23,331 nucleotides of DNA from Oscillospiraceae bacterium (GTDB taxonomy: Bacteria; Bacillota_A; Clostridia; Oscillospirales; Oscillospiraceae), in contig JAFQDR010000258.1 of the NCBI GenBank assembly GCA_017415945.1, forward strand, positions 1 to 23,331, read 5' to 3'. The notes under the pieces were generated by a model. It was not told the DNA's origin and searched no databases. It saw only the letters and a program-made list of their open reading frames with translations. Positions 16,519 through 23,040 of this stretch are shown piece by piece. Every line of letters starts with the position of its first letter. The stretch's first letter is position 1. The position numbers were made by a program, and so were the translations under genes.

Positions 16519-17502
16519 ATGAGTTGGAGTGATTTATCAAAGGAAGAGAAAAAAAGAAGAAGAAAGCGTTCTAATATAATCGTAAGTATTGTTTTGATCG
16601 CTTTGCTTTTGGCTGGCTTTTTGCTCTTTCACCCGCTGACGGTAACGCATAATCTAAATATGCTGACAGAAAAGGGAAACTATAATCCTGTATCTGTCGG
16701 AGATTATTCGCTGAATCTGCTGAAATTCGGCAATGAGAACGGCAACCATAAGATTGTTGCACTGGCAGGATTCGGCGTTGGTGACAGCTCCGTATCCATG
16801 CGGAAAATGACTGCTGAACTGGAAAACGATAATCAGATCGTTTTCCTTGACCGTGCAGGCTATGGCGCAAGCGATGATACAAAAGCGGATATGCATGTGG
16901 GTACAATCGTCGAAGATTACCGGACTGCACTGAAAAATGCCAATGTGGAAGCACCGTATACCTTAATGGCACATTCCATAGCAGGCGTTTATGCTTCTTA
17001 TTGGGTAAGTAAATATCCCGATGAGATCGACAGCGTAATTCTTTTAGACACCACATGGCTGTTAGATGAAAATGCCGAAGAAAATGTTACTCCTGCGGTG
17101 GTTTCAGAGTATGCGAAATATTTTGCGTCAAAAATCGGGCTGGTGGATCTGCTCATGCCGTCCTCGGTTGACGGAACAAAAGAGGAAAAGAAGATCGCGA
17201 AAGCACTCACTTCTATGACAATGGATTCCCGCGCACTCATCTCCGAAGCGAAACTCGAACCGAATAATATCAAAGATACCCTTGATGTTCTTTCGCCGAA
17301 TGATATTCCGAAATTATACATACAATGCGGAAAGGAACTTCCGGATGAAGCGAGAAAAAATCTGGAACGCTATACAGACATGCTCGGTAATTGTCAGATT
17401 GCATTACTCGACTCCGGTCATTTGATGTACTTGGAAAAGCCTGATGAAACCGGTAAAATCATCCGGGACTTTATAGATGAAAATACTACCCCAATTCCTT
17501 AG
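16519..17502 (+). CDS. Membrane-anchored alpha/beta hydrolase
   Basis: A 327-residue protein. The N-terminus is very basic (KEEKKRRRKR, 8-17), followed by one TM helix (about 19-38), so the catalytic domain probably faces outside on a type-II anchor. The fold is seen in VALAGFGVGD (oxyanion region, about 80-89), FLDRAGYGASD (110-119), nucleophile elbow AHSIAGVY with Ser153 (the first Gly of GxSxG is Ala), and late LDSGHLMYLEKP with His near 301. Substrate unknown. GGAGG six bases before ATG fixes the start; an upstream TTG is less likely. It lies between a recombinase fragment and a repeat array and looks AT-richer than lon, so it may be cargo of a lost element. Confidence 0.85.
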   Translation: MSWSDLSKEEKKRRRKRSNIIVSIVLIALLLAGFLLFHPLTVTHNLNMLTEKGNYNPVSVGDYSLNLLKFGNENGNHKIVALAGFGVGDSSVSMRKMTAELENDNQIVFLDRAGYGASDDTKADMHVGTIVEDYRTALKNANVEAPYTLMAHSIAGVYASYWVSKYPDEIDSVILLDTTWLLDENAEENVTPAVVSEYAKYFASKIGLVDLLMPSSVDGTKEEKKIAKALTSMTMDSRALISEAKLEPNNIKDTLDVLSPNDIPKLYIQCGKELPDEARKNLERYTDMLGNCQIALLDSGHLMYLEKPDETGKIIRDFIDENTTPIP

Positions 17503-17542
17503 TAGTAAAACACCCTGTGTTTACTACCATTTTTACTACTAA
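17499..17542. repeat. Inverted and direct GTAGTAAA repeats with hairpin
   Basis: GTAGTAAAACAC (17502-17513) pairs with GTGTTTACTAC (17517-17527) with one bulged A, directly on the hydrolase stop codon. The outer TTAGTAGTAAAA (17499-17510) is a perfect 12-bp inverted match to 17531-17542. TTTACTAC thus occurs twice in direct orientation about 12 bp apart. It may act as a terminator, but the direct repeats are more like recombinase arm sites. Confidence 0.6.
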
Positions 17543-17563
17543 CGATGTCCTTAGAATGCTAAG

Positions 17564-17662
17564 ATTTGCCGCAATTTGCCGAGTTTGCCCCGGATTTTGA
17601 CAGAATCACTACACCCGTTCGTCGAAGTATACAACGGCAAAACGCGGCAAATCACGGCAAAA
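17564..17662. repeat. Helically phased TTTGCC / GGCAAA array
   Basis: TTTGCC occurs at 17565, 17575 and 17584. After a 47-bp gap GGCAAA occurs at 17636, 17646 and 17656 in the opposite orientation. Copies are 9-10 bp apart, so each trio lies on one face of the helix. No gene is supported in 17503-17679. The layout suits binding sites for a protein that binds cooperatively, such as an integrase or its directionality factor. Confidence 0.7.
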
Positions 17663-17679
17663 TACGGAGGTTTATACCT

Positions 17680-17715
17680 ATGATAAAGGTTATGTTTGTT
17701 TGCCACGGCAACATT
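17680..17715 (+). pseudogene. 5' fragment of a low-molecular-weight protein tyrosine phosphatase gene
   Basis: With GGAGG nine bases upstream, the frame starts MIKVMFVCHGNI, the conserved N-terminus of LMW tyrosine phosphatases up to the middle of the P-loop (CxGNxCRSP). The next residues should be CRSP but are HTYAWKISV, and the frame ends at 17823 without any phosphatase sequence. Only 12 codons survive, so there is no activity. The DNA at the break, TTGCCACGGCAA (17700-17711), is an inverted repeat whose halves match the phased array just upstream. It looks like the target side of an integration junction. Confidence 0.7.
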
Positions 17716-17770
17716 CATACATACGCCTGGAAAATCTCTGTCTTTCGGACAAAACTGGTACATGACTGGC

Positions 17771-17792
17771 AAATTTACAGGAAATTTACAGG
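17771..17792 (+). repeat. Tandem 11-bp repeat
   Basis: AAATTTACAGG occurs twice back to back (17771-17781 and 17782-17792), followed by a third partial AAATGG. It lies between the phosphatase fragment and the next hairpin. No gene is supported in 17716-17922. Confidence 0.65.
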
Positions 17793-17823
17793 AAATGGCT
17801 GGAAACACATGTTTTTGCAATAG

Positions 17824-17851
17824 AAAGGGACTGTTCTGATACAGTCCCTTT
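17824..17851. terminator. Second copy of the GGGACTGT hairpin
   Basis: AAAGGGACTGT (17824-17834) pairs perfectly with ACAGTCCCTTT (17841-17851) around TCTGAT. It is the same stem as at 14439-14468. It lies about 70 bp past the stop of the minus-strand ATPase gene. The T-rich tail is better on the plus strand, so its direction is uncertain. Confidence 0.7.
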
Positions 17852-17922
17852 GTATTTATTCAGTTTATTTTATACGGTTTAAGCTCCTCCGAAGGCACTT
17901 TGGATTTTCATACCACAGAAAA

Positions 17923-19599
17923 CTACCCCTTCTTCACCCTACAAACCTTCTCACCGCAAAACGCCACGCCATACTTCACAATATTCTGGTAGCACTCATC
18001 AATCAGCTCCGCCTCATACTGTCTGTCCTCAATCTGATGCAAAGCTTCATCACATTTCCGGTCAAGGTCCTTGAATTTTTCAGCAACCTTGATCTCAATG
18101 ATAACCGCAACAGATCTCCTCTGGTATTCGCAGATGATGATGTCGCTGCGTCCTGTTCCGCTTTCACGGTTGGATCTGACAATGTATTCATCCGAACCGA
18201 TCAGAAGTCCGGCAAGAAAACCATGATAAAAATTTTCATAGTTGTCATGATAGCTGATGCAGCTTCTCAGCCAGCGATTAACCTCATTTTCAAAGGTCGC
18301 TGTATCTCCGTGTACAACAGCCGTAAACAGATCACCGGTGCCTGCGGACTTTATTTTTTCATTGAACCACTGTGTAATGGTATTTCTGTAAATTGAGCGG
18401 ACTTCCTTGTTTGGAATCACCATTTCTGCACATAGAATATCATCCTCCAAAAACATCCTGATCTGCTTCAGATATCCTGTAAACAGCAGAAAACTCCAGA
18501 TATAGTCACTGTTCACATCAATGTTCCGATAGGTGATATCCTCATAGACGGTCGCCGTCACAGAACAGCCATTGATCAGCTTCTCGATGATATTGTGGGT
18601 AGATTTGTCGCCTTTGATGATCAGATCACGGATAATATCGTTGGAACTGGTATTGCTCCAGTAGGGGCTGGGAATGATCTGATTTCTACTGATCGCCGAT
18701 TGAATATAATTGATCATACTCCACGGATTATAGATCTCCGTTTCACCAAAACAGTACCCATCATACCATTGCTGAATTTCATCCAAGCGGTCACTGATAC
18801 CATAAAAAACAGCCGCCTCCTTTATTTCGTCCTTTGTAAAGCCGAAATACTGTGAAAAGAGGTTTTCTGTAATCGAGTAAACCACCAGATTATTCAGCCC
18901 CGTGAAAATACTCTCCTTGGAAATTCTCAGACATCCCGTCAGAACACCAAATTCAAGGGAGTTATTCGTCTTTAAGGCACTCTCAAACGCCGAACGGATC
19001 AGATCCACCATTTCATCATAGAAACCCCTGAAATAGGCGTTTTCGAGGGGAACATCGTATTCGTCAATGAGGATAATGACATTCTTCCCACTGACACTGC
19101 TCAGACAATCGCTCAGGAGCTTGATCGATGTGATATATACGAAATCCTCGGCGGTATCATCACAGACGCTTTTAAACTGATTCCTTTCAACAGGTGAAAG
19201 CGCATCGGAAGCCATAACATCACGATGTCGCCAGAACTCTTTTCTGATATTCTTTTTGAATTCCTCAAAAGCAAATTTATAAGAGGGCTGTTTCATACTT
19301 TTCAGAGAAAGGCTGATAACAGGATACTGTCCCTGATAATCCATATATTCCGGACATTCTGCGATTTTCAGCCCCTCAAATAAATGAGAGTTGTTTTCTT
19401 CTGTTTTCTCAAAAAAACGCTGGATCATGCTCATATTGAGCGTCTTGCCGAATCGTCTGGGACGTGTGAACAGGCTTACCTTTGACTGATGTCTGATCAG
19501 ATCCCTGATCATCAGTGTCTTATCCACATAATAGCATCCGTTTTCGATAATCGTTTTGAAATCCTCATGTCCGATCGGAATTGGCTTGAACTGTTCCAT
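17923..19599 (-). CDS. AAA-ATPase-like / PD-(D/E)XK nuclease-superfamily protein
   Basis: A 558-residue protein of the AAA-ATPase-like type (PF09820) with a C-terminal PD-(D/E)XK domain (PF08011), a large paralogous family in gut anaerobes with no settled function. MEQFKPIPIGHEDF and YYVDKTLMIRDLI are the typical start. TRPRRFGKT (about 45-53) replaces a standard P-loop, and VIILIDEYDVP is Walker B-like. The C-terminal GRSDIIICEYQ ... VIIEIKV ... QIEDRQY gives the D, ExK and Q positions of the nuclease fold, so the core appears intact. The start at 19599 is chosen for GAGGG about six bases upstream. It is monocistronic with its own promoter. Its place beside a mobile-element scar suggests it travels, but whether it cuts DNA is not known. 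Confidence 0.9.
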   Translation of the reverse strand: MEQFKPIPIGHEDFKTIIENGCYYVDKTLMIRDLIRHQSKVSLFTRPRRFGKTLNMSMIQRFFEKTEENNSHLFEGLKIAECPEYMDYQGQYPVISLSLKSMKQPSYKFAFEEFKKNIRKEFWRHRDVMASDALSPVERNQFKSVCDDTAEDFVYITSIKLLSDCLSSVSGKNVIILIDEYDVPLENAYFRGFYDEMVDLIRSAFESALKTNNSLEFGVLTGCLRISKESIFTGLNNLVVYSITENLFSQYFGFTKDEIKEAAVFYGISDRLDEIQQWYDGYCFGETEIYNPWSMINYIQSAISRNQIIPSPYWSNTSSNDIIRDLIIKGDKSTHNIIEKLINGCSVTATVYEDITYRNIDVNSDYIWSFLLFTGYLKQIRMFLEDDILCAEMVIPNKEVRSIYRNTITQWFNEKIKSAGTGDLFTAVVHGDTATFENEVNRWLRSCISYHDNYENFYHGFLAGLLIGSDEYIVRSNRESGTGRSDIIICEYQRRSVAVIIEIKVAEKFKDLDRKCDEALHQIEDRQYEAELIDECYQNIVKYGVAFCGEKVCRVKKG

Positions 19600-19630
19600 G
19601 TGCATCCCTCGCTTTCGTTTCGTTGTTTCT

Positions 19631-19659
19631 ATTATACCATATTGGTGAAAGGATTGCAA
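19631..19659 (-). promoter_or_regulatory. Promoter of the AAA-ATPase-like gene
   Basis: On the minus strand, TTGCAA (19659-19654), a 17-bp spacer and TATAAT (19636-19631) in an ATATGGTATAAT context. A half copy of the GGGAC repeat (ACTGTCCCTTT, from 19660) abuts the -35. Confidence 0.8.
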
Positions 19660-19713
19660 CTGTCCCTTTCATATTTATGGTCTCGGCAAGAGATTACTGT
19701 TGAGAGAAAAGCA

Positions 19714-19741
19714 AATCGGGACAGGGTGAACTGTCCCGATT
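19714..19741. terminator. Hairpin downstream of the lipoprotein gene
   Basis: AATCGGGACAG (19714-19724) pairs perfectly with CTGTCCCGATT (19731-19741) around GGTGAA. It lies about 50 bp past the lipoprotein stop on the minus strand and is followed there by a T-rich stretch (TTTGCTTTTC). It shares the GGGAC core of the other hairpins. The poly-T is imperfect. Confidence 0.6.
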
Positions 19742-19792
19742 ACATATGTCTTATAGATTATCTGGCGTTTATGTCAATTGAAAATAATGCTG

Positions 19793-20773
19793 TCATTTAT
19801 TAAGATTATCTACAGTAATCTCCCCATCATCGACTCGATAGATTACATCTCCATCATAACCATCTTTTTGAATAAGTGTATAATGCTCATACACTTCAGA
19901 TGCTCGTGAATCTGCCTCTCGGAACAAAGCGTAAGACTGGACATATTCACCATCTTCTTCCGGATATAGAATTACTGTCAGTCCTTCCTCTTCGTCCAGA
20001 TACACTTCATAATACAAACAGAGATTGAAAGAATAGTATTCCAGACAGTTCAAAATATCCGGATCAATTTGACTTTTGTATAAATTCTGCTTATCACCCA
20101 CTGTAATCTGCTCCGATGTCAGTTCCGCTGTCAGGTCAATATCATATATATCCTGAGCGAATTGGCAGTCGTAATAATAATCTTTATTTTCTGCAGTAAA
20201 AACCCCATTGTAAACATGATCTATGTAACTGATATAATCGGCAGACATTACCATAGTTCGGTCATTTTTATCACTTAGAAAATCAAGCGCTACATACCAA
20301 TTAATAAAATAGTTTTTATCCAGATATGTAATCAGAAGCTTGTCACAGGATGATTCATAGGTTTCTATCAATGCCTTGGTATCGGACAGCACTGTCTGCA
20401 ATCTGTCTTTTTCAAGTAGTCCATTTTCCAACAGCACCTGAACAAAAGCAATCTGTCCTGTATGTTCTGTGCTTTTAGCCGAAAACATCTGAATGGAAAC
20501 TAGATTCCCATATTCATCAGTAAGTTCATACTGATCTATCATATTTTCTGTGATAGCACATCCACTAAGGTTTTCGTAAGGGATAGCAGTATACATAGCA
20601 GCAATATCCGCAAGATCCTCTCTGGGATCGAGCAGATAAGCAATTCCTTTGTCATAGTCATCTACTGTGTTACGTACAGATTCCATTGCCTCATTAAAAA
20701 CATCACATCCGGCAAATGTAATGCATGTGATAATCATCAATACAAAAGAACCGATTGTCCTAATCTTTTTCAT
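19793..20773 (-). CDS. Putative lipoprotein of unknown function
   Basis: A 326-residue protein with a type-II signal: MKKIR, a hydrophobic stretch (about 7-20) and lipobox FAGC with Cys23. It should be lipid-anchored on the outer face of the membrane. The mature part is acidic and Tyr-rich (DYDKGIAYLLDPREDLADIAAMYTAIPYENL and later strands), without a family I can name. GGGAGG about eight bases before ATG supports the start. It is the third gene of an operon, 16 bp after the preceding one. Codon use and base composition look AT-richer than the lon-to-permease part of the window. Confidence 0.8.
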   Translation of the reverse strand: MKKIRTIGSFVLMIITCITFAGCDVFNEAMESVRNTVDDYDKGIAYLLDPREDLADIAAMYTAIPYENLSGCAITENMIDQYELTDEYGNLVSIQMFSAKSTEHTGQIAFVQVLLENGLLEKDRLQTVLSDTKALIETYESSCDKLLITYLDKNYFINWYVALDFLSDKNDRTMVMSADYISYIDHVYNGVFTAENKDYYYDCQFAQDIYDIDLTAELTSEQITVGDKQNLYKSQIDPDILNCLEYYSFNLCLYYEVYLDEEEGLTVILYPEEDGEYVQSYALFREADSRASEVYEHYTLIQKDGYDGDVIYRVDDGEITVDNLNK

Positions 20774-20789
20774 TTTTTATCCTCCCGAA

Positions 20790-21716
20790 TCAGTTTTCAT
20801 CTTTGTATTCTCTGACCATCTCCAAAAATTCTTCGTCCACATCAAAAAATTTTGCTAACTTGTAGATTTGGTCATAACGTTCATTGCCTGTCAGCTGATA
20901 TAGTTTAAAATAATAAATTTCATCATAGGGATCTTTCTCTATTGCTTCTCGCAGCAAAGAAATACTTTTGCTTCTGTCACCGATATTCATGTAATTATTG
21001 ATCAGTCTTTTAATCCGGGACGTATCTTCAATTACTGGCGACATGATTCCCTCATTACACAGAATTTCATATGTCAGTCTAAAACAGGCAAAATACGCTC
21101 CACGAAGAGCATCATTGAATATATTTAGATTATTCGGGTTATTTACGACCTCATTTTTAAGCTTTTCTATTTGAGCACGATCTCTCGAATCAGTAAAGGA
21201 ATCTCCAATACCTCTTACAGCATCAGTGACAAGGTTCATCGCTCCTGCTTTCACAGCTCCGGTAATGGCTCCTCTGATACCAAATCCTCCCCCTTGCCAA
21301 TGGCTGCGTCCACTTCTTTGATTTGCCCTGTGCTCTCTTATTGTAGCCTCTGCTTGTTCTAACAGTTCAGCTGTTTCTCCAAATGCTGAAAGAACATCTT
21401 CATATCCAAGACTATCTTCCCCCAACAACTCTACAAAATAGTCATCATCAATATCATCGATTCCATAGTTCATCAGAACAAAAACAGAAAAGCTGACTGC
21501 TTCCTTTACATAAATCAGATACAAAGGAATCGCTGTTCTATACAACATCTCATATGATTTGACCTGTTCTTGGTAAAACTCCTTAAATTCTACTCGACGT
21601 TTTCTTGACATTTCCATAAAATTACTTCTGAAATCATTGAATTCAATCACCTCAGCTCCATATCGTACATCGCAACCACATAATGGAAAATGTCTCTCGC
21701 TGTTTGAACTTTTCAT
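20790..21716 (-). CDS. Uncharacterised protein with Gly-rich hydrophobic centre
   Basis: A 308-residue protein of unknown function. The N-terminal third (about 25-115) is charged and helical. The centre, GGGFGIRGAITGAVKAGAMN then LVTDAVRGIGDS (about 147-178), is Gly/Ala-rich and amphipathic and could insert in or lie on a membrane. The C-terminal part (about 185-300) is helical, with SISLLREAIEKDPYDEIYYFKLYQLTGNERY resembling one TPR-like helical pair. I recall similar Gly/Ala centres in other uncharacterised bacterial proteins but cannot name a family. AAGGAG before ATG supports the start. It lies 10 bp after the upstream gene and 16 bp before the lipoprotein gene. Confidence 0.78.
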   Translation of the reverse strand: MKSSNSERHFPLCGCDVRYGAEVIEFNDFRSNFMEMSRKRRVEFKEFYQEQVKSYEMLYRTAIPLYLIYVKEAVSFSVFVLMNYGIDDIDDDYFVELLGEDSLGYEDVLSAFGETAELLEQAEATIREHRANQRSGRSHWQGGGFGIRGAITGAVKAGAMNLVTDAVRGIGDSFTDSRDRAQIEKLKNEVVNNPNNLNIFNDALRGAYFACFRLTYEILCNEGIMSPVIEDTSRIKRLINNYMNIGDRSKSISLLREAIEKDPYDEIYYFKLYQLTGNERYDQIYKLAKFFDVDEEFLEMVREYKDEN

Positions 21717-21726
21717 GTCTTTCTCC

Positions 21727-22875
21727 TTACTGATCGGAAGCCTCGCTGATCATCATGAATTGAGCTGCAAGTGACCTCGGGGCTTTGTAGTAAATCTTCT
21801 CATCTTCCTTACGTTTACGTTCTTCAGCTTCTCTTTGTATTTCAAGTTGATGTGCTTCTTCTGCCCGTTTACGTTCTTCAGCTTCTCTTTGCACTTCAAG
21901 CCGATGTGCTTCTTCTGCCCGTTTACGTTCTTCAGCTTCTCTTTGCACTTCAAGCCGATGTGCTTCTTCAGCACGTTTTCGTTTTTCAGCTTCTCTTTGC
22001 ATTTCGAGCCGATATTCTTCTTCTAAATGTTTCTTTTCCTGTTTTTCTTTTTCCTTTCGTTTTTCAGACTCGTTTAATTCCTGATTAAGCAACTCCGTCA
22101 TAAGATTCAAATTATCCGCCAGATTCTTTTCATATGATCTGACCGAATCAGATTCTGATGGTTTTAAGGCACAAGACTGTTTTAAGGCGACTTCAAGTTC
22201 AGCGTATTTTTCCTTGAACTCCCTGCTATAGAAACGAACTGCACCATTTCTCATTTTGCTATCGAGAGTGGTCTTTACAGAAAGGATTTTTTCTACAACC
22301 TTTTTGCACAACGCGTCTCTTTCAGCAGAAAAATACAGATCCATAATATTCTGCAATGTCAAATCTTTATGTTTATCCGAGAGCGTTTGTAATTCTTTTG
22401 CAAATGAAAAAATATCATATGTCGATTTCTTAAAAATCGGACATTCATCTTTGCTTTCATCAATATAACGCATATATGACTGTCCGGCTTGGTCTTTGAA
22501 TTTTATAAAAACTGGATCATTGTATTTCGTATCCTGTAGCTGTTTTTTCTTTTGAATTTTCTTATCAAGTCTTTTGATAACACCTTTCTGTTGTATTGTG
22601 ACATAAATATGAGCAAGAAAATTGAATATTCCAAGTCCTAGAGCAAGAAGAATCAGACCGCCCAGTTCATGAATCACACAACCGATGATAACAGATGCAA
22701 TAATCGCAATCACAACATATTTTACAGGCACAAAGTATGTTCTCCATTCGTGGGTTTCCTTGATCGCTTTTTGAAGTTCCTTAATTTCTTCCTGGATTTT
22801 ATCATTTTGCATACAGATCTGATAGAATTCGCTGCACGCTTCAGACACATTTTTCCAACTGGTCTCAGTACTCAT
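21727..22875 (-). CDS. Membrane protein with charged tandem-repeat helix
   Basis: A 382-residue protein. It has an N-terminal helix (about 15-45), a two-TM hairpin (VKYVVIAIIASVIIGC and LILLALGLGIFNFLAHIYV, about 52-95), a basic helical region, then four tandem 18-residue repeats of the type RLEVQREAEERKRAEEAH (about 288-359), and a short tail (KAPRSLAAQFMMISEASDQ). Both ends are probably cytoplasmic. The repeats are nearly all Glu, Arg, Lys and Ala. An 18-residue period is five helical turns, so a long single helix is as likely as a coiled coil. The start at 22875 (ATG) is used; AGGAGG is 12 bases upstream, which is long, but the upstream TTG lies at the predicted transcription start. First gene of the operon. 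Confidence 0.8.
   Translation of the reverse strand: MSTETSWKNVSEACSEFYQICMQNDKIQEEIKELQKAIKETHEWRTYFVPVKYVVIAIIASVIIGCVIHELGGLILLALGLGIFNFLAHIYVTIQQKGVIKRLDKKIQKKKQLQDTKYNDPVFIKFKDQAGQSYMRYIDESKDECPIFKKSTYDIFSFAKELQTLSDKHKDLTLQNIMDLYFSAERDALCKKVVEKILSVKTTLDSKMRNGAVRFYSREFKEKYAELEVALKQSCALKPSESDSVRSYEKNLADNLNLMTELLNQELNESEKRKEKEKQEKKHLEEEYRLEMQREAEKRKRAEEAHRLEVQREAEERKRAEEAHRLEVQREAEERKRAEEAHQLEIQREAEERKRKEDEKIYYKAPRSLAAQFMMISEASDQ
21799..22014 (-). repeat. Four tandem 54-bp repeats inside the membrane-protein gene
   Basis: The coding DNA for the charged helix consists of four 54-bp units. The two middle units are identical in DNA, and the outer two have diverged. This points to recent duplication, and copy number may vary between strains. 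Confidence 0.85.
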
Positions 22876-22930
22876 GTTTATGTTCGACCTCCTGTCATTG
22901 ACTACGATATTACTAACGTATACCAATTCG

Positions 22931-22959
22931 ATTATACACTAAAAGTTATATTTTGTCAA
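22931..22959 (-). promoter_or_regulatory. Consensus promoter of the three-gene operon
   Basis: On the minus strand, TTGACA (22959-22954), a 17-bp spacer and TATAAT (22936-22931). Both elements are perfect consensus, so the operon should be strongly expressed unless repressed. Confidence 0.9.
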
Positions 22960-22971
22960 CCCCTACAGTTT

Positions 22972-23001
22972 ATTTTACTAAAATGAATCTTCCTGTACAA
23001 T
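22972..23001 (+). promoter_or_regulatory. Promoter of the XRE regulator with palindromic operator candidate
   Basis: TACAAT (22996-23001) is the -10, and TTTACT (22974-22979) a weak -35 at 16 bp. The -35 lies in a perfect 13-bp palindrome ATTTTA-C-TAAAAT (22972-22984), 13 bp upstream of the -35 of the divergent operon. A bound repressor could therefore affect both promoters. Confidence 0.5.
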
Positions 23002-23040
23002 AATAGTAGAAAGACACACAAAACAGGAGGTTTCCAAAGT

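Noticed and set aside
17566..17823. An 85-codon open frame read as one gene
   Set aside because: Its first 38 codons are the repeat array. Only the internal start at 17680 has an RBS and protein similarity, and that is a truncated phosphatase start.
21799..22014. Regular 54-bp repeats considered as a CRISPR array
   Set aside because: The repeats are contiguous with no unique spacers, stay in frame, and code for a charged helix.
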